DNA of 64,000 nucleotides. Source: Neptuniibacter halophilus. Lineage in GTDB: Bacteria; Pseudomonadota; Gammaproteobacteria; Pseudomonadales; Balneatricaceae. Shown here in pieces: positions 60,569-64,000 of the stretch. The stretch is taken from positions 2,728,001-2,792,000 of the forward strand of contig NZ_AP027292.1 of assembly GCF_030295765.1 (NCBI RefSeq), given 5' to 3'. Under the pieces are notes generated by a model. The model saw only the letters and a list, made by a program, of their open reading frames with translations. It ran no database searches and had not been told where the DNA came from. Position numbers and translations under genes: made by a program. How positions within the stretch are numbered: position 1 is the stretch's first letter; the number at the start of each line of letters is the position of its first letter.

Positions 60569-61555
60569 TTAGCGAAGTACGGCGGTTTTATCCCAGGATA
60601 CTTTCCGCTGCAGGAACAACATGCTGCGGTCGAGCATGAAACCGATCATGCCGATTACCAGTACGGCTACCATAATCCGGCCGAGTGAGCTGGAGCTGCC
60701 GTTTTGGAACTCATCCCAGACAAATTTGCCGAGGCCGGGGTTCTGCGCCAGCATTTCGGCGGCGATCAGTACCATCCAGGCGATACCCAGCGACAGACGC
60801 AGGCCGGTAAACATCATCGGAATGGAGGCCGGCAGTACAATTTTGCGTACATGGGTGAACCAGTTCAGGCGCAGGACCTGAGAGACGTTCTGCAGATCTT
60901 TACTGATGCCGGATACGCCCACGGCGGTGTTAAGCAGGGTGGGCCACAGGCTGCACAGAGAAACGGTGATCAGCGAGGTGATAAAGGATTTAGCGAACAT
61001 CGGATCATCGCTGACGTAGACCGCACTCACCACCATGGTCACCAGTGGCAGCCAGGCCAGCGGTGACACCGGCTTGAAGAGCTGGATCAACGGGTTAAAT
61101 GCCGAGTACAGGGTGTTATTCAGACCGATAACAATACCTGCCGGAATGGCGATCAGAGAAGCCATCACAAACCCGCTGAGTACGGTGATCAGACTGGTAC
61201 CGATCTGGTCGAAAAAGGTGGGAGCACCGGTATAAGGGCGGATTTTCACCTCAGCATCCGGGTTCTTTTCCAGTTTCTTGGCGTTACGTTTTTCCTGACG
61301 CTCATAAAACGCGGCTTCTTTATCCCGTGCAGCGTTATGTTCGTTGATCAGGTTGACTGTCTGTTCGTATACCGCAACCGGGCCGGGGAAGGCACCCAGT
61401 GAGGTGTTGATATTTTTGGCACCAATCTCCCAGACAAAGAGAAAAGCGATCAGGCCAATCAGAGGTACCAGCAGGCATTTTGCCAGATTGCCCAGATTGG
61501 CTTTGGGGTTCTCGAAGAGGCCGCTGAGGCCGGATAGTAGAGTTGCATTACTCAT
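60569..61555 (-). CDS. nrtB: nitrate ABC transporter permease
   Basis: A 328-residue inner-membrane protein with about six helices of the binding-protein-dependent importer type. LQLFKPVSPLAWLPLVTMVVSAV and KDLQNVSQVLRLNWFTHVRKIVLPASIPMMFTGLRLSLGIAW form the EAA-like ATPase contact loop. It has a longer N-terminal cytoplasmic-periplasmic stretch (about 60-110) than typical SsuC. Second gene of the nrt operon, 48 bases from the ATPase gene. Confidence 0.92.
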   Translation of the reverse strand: MSNATLLSGLSGLFENPKANLGNLAKCLLVPLIGLIAFLFVWEIGAKNINTSLGAFPGPVAVYEQTVNLINEHNAARDKEAAFYERQEKRNAKKLEKNPDAEVKIRPYTGAPTFFDQIGTSLITVLSGFVMASLIAIPAGIVIGLNNTLYSAFNPLIQLFKPVSPLAWLPLVTMVVSAVYVSDDPMFAKSFITSLITVSLCSLWPTLLNTAVGVSGISKDLQNVSQVLRLNWFTHVRKIVLPASIPMMFTGLRLSLGIAWMVLIAAEMLAQNPGLGKFVWDEFQNGSSSSLGRIMVAVLVIGMIGFMLDRSMLFLQRKVSWDKTAVLR

Positions 61556-61622
61556 GGCTACTTTCTCTCCCGATGTTTAGAGGCCCCCTCCGCAGAGGGG
61601 GATTCGGGTTGGTGTCTGTCGC

Positions 61623-63002
61623 TTAAATTTTCTGTTCAGGTTTCAGACCGATCTGGAATTTTTTCAGATAGGCGTTTGGCTGTTTACCGTCATAGGTGAT
61701 GCCGTCGATAAAGTGGGTCTGTGGCTCACGGAATCCATCTTCAGTGTTGAAGTCCGGGAACATATCGGCGCTCATCTTACCCTCTGCGATCAGCTCTTTT
61801 GCTGCTTCAGCGTAGATGTCAGGACGGTATACTTTCTTCGCAATATCCATAAACCAGTCGTCAGATTTAGGCTCGGCAATCTGGCCCCAGCGACGCATCT
61901 GAGTCAGGTACCAGATCGCATCGGAGTAGTAAGGGTAGGTTGCGTTGTAGCGGAAGAAGACGTTGAAATCCGGTACTGCACGCTTATCGCCTTTCTCATA
62001 CTCGAAGGTACCGGTCATGGAGTTAGCGATGACTTTCTCATCGGCACCGACGTAGTTTGGCTGGGAGAGGATCTTCACTGCTTCCGGACGGTTGCTGTTG
62101 TTGTTGTCATCCAGCCATTTCGCCGCACGGATCATCGCTTTTACGACACGCAGGTGTGTGTTCGGATTCTCGTCAGCCCAGGATTTAGACACGCCGAATA
62201 CTTTCTCCGGGTTGTCTTTCCAGATCTCGTAATCGGTTACAACCGGTACACCAATACCTTTGAATACAGCCTGCTGGTTCCATGGCTCACCTACGCAGTA
62301 GCCGTAGATGGTGCCGGCTTCCATTGTCGCGGGCATCTGCGGCGGTGGGGTTACAGAGAGCAGTGCGTCGGCATCGATGGTGCCGGAGGTATCGCCTTTA
62401 TGTGGCGCATAGTAGCCCGGGTGAATACCACCCGCTGCCAGCCAGTAGCGCAGCTCATAGTTGTGGGTGGATACCGGGAACACCATGCCCATATTGAACG
62501 GCTTGCCTTCTGACTTGTACTTCTCTACAACCGGCTTCAGCGCATCGGCTTTGATCGGATGAACCGGTTTGCCGTCTGCCTGTTTCGGAATGTTAGGTTT
62601 CATCTGATCCCAGATGTCGTTGGAAACGGTGATCGCGTTACCGTTCAGGTCCATGCTGAAAGCGGTGATGATATGCGACTGAGTACCAAAACCGATGGTG
62701 GCTCCCAGTGGCTGACCGGCCAGCATGTGTGCGCCATCCAACTGACCATCGATAACCCGGTCGAGAAGAACTTTCCAGTTTGCCTGCGCTTCCAGTGTCA
62801 CGTACAGGCCTTCGTCCTCGAAGAACCCTTTTTCATAGGCGATGGCCAGAGGTGCCATATCAGTCAGCTTAATAAAGCCGAACTTCAGGTCCTCTTTCTC
62901 AGGCTCGCCGATCTCCGCCCAGGCTGGCAGTGTGACCAGAGAGGCCGCCAGAACTGCACCGCTGATTACTTTACTGAGTAGAGCCGTCTTCTTCTTGAGC
63001 AT
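61623..63002 (-). CDS. nrtA: nitrate ABC transporter substrate-binding protein
   Basis: A 459-residue periplasmic protein. The signal peptide (residues 1-29, ending LPAWA) is followed by [27 protein letters not shown] and [18 protein letters not shown], and the signature [14 protein letters not shown] is shared with the NasS sensor. ATG at 63002 ([11 protein letters not shown]) has GGAGG eight bases upstream. It binds nitrate or nitrite in the periplasm for NrtBD. First gene of the operon. Confidence 0.95.
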   Translation of the reverse strand: MLKKKTALLSKVISGAVLAASLVTLPAWAEIGEPEKEDLKFGFIKLTDMAPLAIAYEKGFFEDEGLYVTLEAQANWKVLLDRVIDGQLDGAHMLAGQPLGATIGFGTQSHIITAFSMDLNGNAITVSNDIWDQMKPNIPKQADGKPVHPIKADALKPVVEKYKSEGKPFNMGMVFPVSTHNYELRYWLAAGGIHPGYYAPHKGDTSGTIDADALLSVTPPPQMPATMEAGTIYGYCVGEPWNQQAVFKGIGVPVVTDYEIWKDNPEKVFGVSKSWADENPNTHLRVVKAMIRAAKWLDDNNNSNRPEAVKILSQPNYVGADEKVIANSMTGTFEYEKGDKRAVPDFNVFFRYNATYPYYSDAIWYLTQMRRWGQIAEPKSDDWFMDIAKKVYRPDIYAEAAKELIAEGKMSADMFPDFNTEDGFREPQTHFIDGITYDGKQPNAYLKKFQIGLKPEQKI

Positions 63003-63020
63003 GGATCGTTCCTCCAAATT

Positions 63021-63139
63021 AAAAAACAAAAAGGCGCCTGACATAATCACTGAGTAGTGATCTGTAAGGCGCCTTTGCCGTTAATCATTTCGCTATTTGG
63101 GTAGCGATGAATATTTGTTGTCTCACCGCCATTGGTGAG
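63021..63139 (-). promoter_or_regulatory. nrtA leader: ANTAR-type hairpins and terminator
   Basis: On the minus strand P1 is CTCACC-AATGGC-GGTGAG (63139-63122), a six-base loop with A1 and G4. P2 is GGC-AAAGGC-GCC (63079-63068), with the same AAAGGC loop as in the other two leaders and a short GC stem. The terminator (63076-63021) uses AAAGGCGCCT against AGGCGCCTTT and ends in a T-rich stretch, with an inner ATCACT/AGTGAT stem. A further hairpin TCGCTA-CCCAAA-TAGCGA lies between P1 and P2. Confidence 0.82.
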
Positions 63140-63156
63140 TGGGTTAATGTGTATTT

Positions 63157-63172
63157 AGCATGTGCTGTGCCA
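63157..63172 (-). promoter_or_regulatory. sigma-54 promoter of nrtA
   Basis: On the minus strand TGGCACAGCACATGCT has the ten-base GG-GC spacing. It lies about 15 bases before hairpin P1 after allowing for the start point. A candidate enhancer dyad, GCTGCACAATTTTGCAGC at 63247-63264, is about 80 bases further upstream. Confidence 0.8.
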
Positions 63173-63305
63173 AACATTAAAACCCATTGTTTTTCAGTTA
63201 GTTAATTTGGTTATGGTGCCTTTTAGTGTTATTTTTCTGGTTTTGCGCTGCACAATTTTGCAGCTTTCCCGGTCATTTCGCCTTGTTTGGGTGCACAGTT
63301 TTTGC

Positions 63306-64000
63306 TCAGTCGCACCACTGTGTATAAAGGTCGCTGCGGAAAACCTGCGCAGCTATTCCGGCCAGATCCTGTTCGGTTTCTTTCAACTGCGAACAGGCCT
63401 GCATCTGCAGCAGCAGGAACTCACCCTGTTTCCGGTCGGGCTGGTTAACGTCGGTTCCGGCGAAACGCTGTCCCATGACACAGGGAGGGCTGAACCCTTC
63501 CAGCGCTTCGGCTGCTTTATCCAGATAGGGCGGCAGCGCCAGCAGTTGCAACATTTCGGTCTGATTAGCCGGATCGGCACACCACTGACAGGCATTGTAG
63601 ATTGCCCTGACCAGCGCCTGATGGGTGTGCGGGTGGTTGTCAGCCCAGCTTTGGGTGACACCCAGTACTTTCTCCATATGAGGCCCCCAGATCTGGTAGC
63701 CGGTGGTCAGTAAACCGCCGGTCTGGCGGATCAGCGCCAGACTGTTCCAGGGCTCGCCCACGCAGTAACCGTCAATCAGACCGCTGGCCAGATTGTCCAG
63801 CATTTTGGTGGGCGGCACCGCGACCAGTTCAATATCTTTGCCGGTGTCGATCTGATGCTGATTCAGCCAGTAGCGTAACTGGTAATGGTGGTTGGAGTAG
63901 GGGTAGACAGTGGCGATCACCGGTTTCCGGCTCAGCCCGGCCAGCAGTTGCTTAAACTGACGTCCCAGTTCCTTATCATCCTGCCAGTTCTCAACCTGCT
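63306..64000 (-). CDS. nasS: nitrate sensor NasS, C-terminal part
   Basis: The frame is open to the right edge; 231 C-terminal residues are visible, ending QWCD and TGA at 63308-63306. [42 protein letters not shown] and GVTQSWADNHPHTHQALVRA are the NrtA-like fold of the cytoplasmic NasS sensor. NasS holds the RNA-binding antiterminator NasT inactive until nitrate or nitrite is present (known system). nasT is not in the window and should lie to the right. A transporter protein is less likely, as this lacks the extra loops of NrtA, although the N-terminus is not visible. Confidence 0.82.
   Translation of the reverse strand, partial: QVENWQDDKELGRQFKQLLAGLSRKPVIATVYPYSNHHYQLRYWLNQHQIDTGKDIELVAVPPTKMLDNLASGLIDGYCVGEPWNSLALIRQTGGLLTTGYQIWGPHMEKVLGVTQSWADNHPHTHQALVRAIYNACQWCADPANQTEMLQLLALPPYLDKAAEALEGFSPPCVMGQRFAGTDVNQPDRKQGEFLLLQMQACSQLKETEQDLAGIAAQVFRSDLYTQWCD

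Overview
The window is bacterial chromosome with about 55 supported protein genes and 8 tRNA genes. Gene content (IF3/L35/L20/PheST/IHF-alpha/MerR order, YadGH-QueF, an assimilatory nitrate cluster arranged much like the one in Pseudomonas, PepSY/TonB iron uptake, MobA, YciH) points to a marine gammaproteobacterium of the Oceanospirillales/Pseudomonadales type. The genus is inferred from gene content only.

Layout. 1-5.9 kb: translation operon on + (thrS end, infC, rpmI, rplT, terminator, pheS, pheT, ihfA, MerR-like gene). 6.0-6.66 kb: tRNA-Pro(GGG) followed by 2.4 tandem copies of a 152-bp unit that repeats the tRNA 3' end and its terminator, then a degenerate repeat pair. 6.7-13.7 kb: ubiquinone-type hydroxylase, methyltransferase, processive glycosyltransferase, Na+/H+ antiporter, receiver-only regulator, mobA, coiled-coil membrane protein. 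13.8-14.9 kb: tRNA array (4 Glu, 3 Gly) built from near-identical units. 15-19.4 kb: small periplasmic binding-protein-like gene, porin and PAS-GGDEF-EAL protein in one operon. 19.4-31.3 kb: PA2817-like gene, ABC-2 exporter, queF, nitroreductase, thioesterase, copper ATPase, cyclophilin, VOC protein, chemoreceptor, lipoprotein, MocR regulator. 31.3-46.9 kb: BrnA antitoxin with a broken brnT, spermidine-synthase-like protein, dGTPase, yciH, a 36-residue membrane peptide, retropepsin-like protease, a TetR/MMPL/LolA-like/outer-membrane operon, MTHFR-like protein, DUF1285, and a Fur-box-controlled TonB receptor with PepSY protein. 47-64 kb (mostly -): nitrate and nitrite assimilation (nirD, a flavoprotein-NirB fusion, PP2C-kinase, NarK-type transporter, nrtABC-like ABC transporter, 3' part of nasS), interrupted by DUF2750, DUF2986, a GGDEF protein, a lipoprotein and a small mobile element.

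The strongest structure in the window is regulatory. nirBD, narK and nrtA each have a sigma-54 promoter with exact -24/-12 spacing. Each also has a leader with a hairpin whose loop is AAAGGC, and the 3' half of that hairpin overlaps the 5' arm of a rho-independent terminator. This is the ANTAR antitermination layout expected for NasT, and its partner NasS is encoded at the right edge. The regulator family is known; the shared leader architecture at three loci is read directly from sequence.

The most novel-looking object is a 1,958-bp element at 53888-55845. It has 21-bp terminal inverted repeats, 5-bp target duplications (GGTAA), subterminal 20-bp repeats and no transposase. It carries an orphan gene whose stop codon lies inside an attC-like site, so it looks like a non-autonomous Tn402/Tn7-type element that moves an integron-style gene cassette. 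Other points worth a look: an AUC start for infC, tRNA-end repeats, a decayed brnT toxin beside an intact antitoxin, and a direct-repeat MocR operator.
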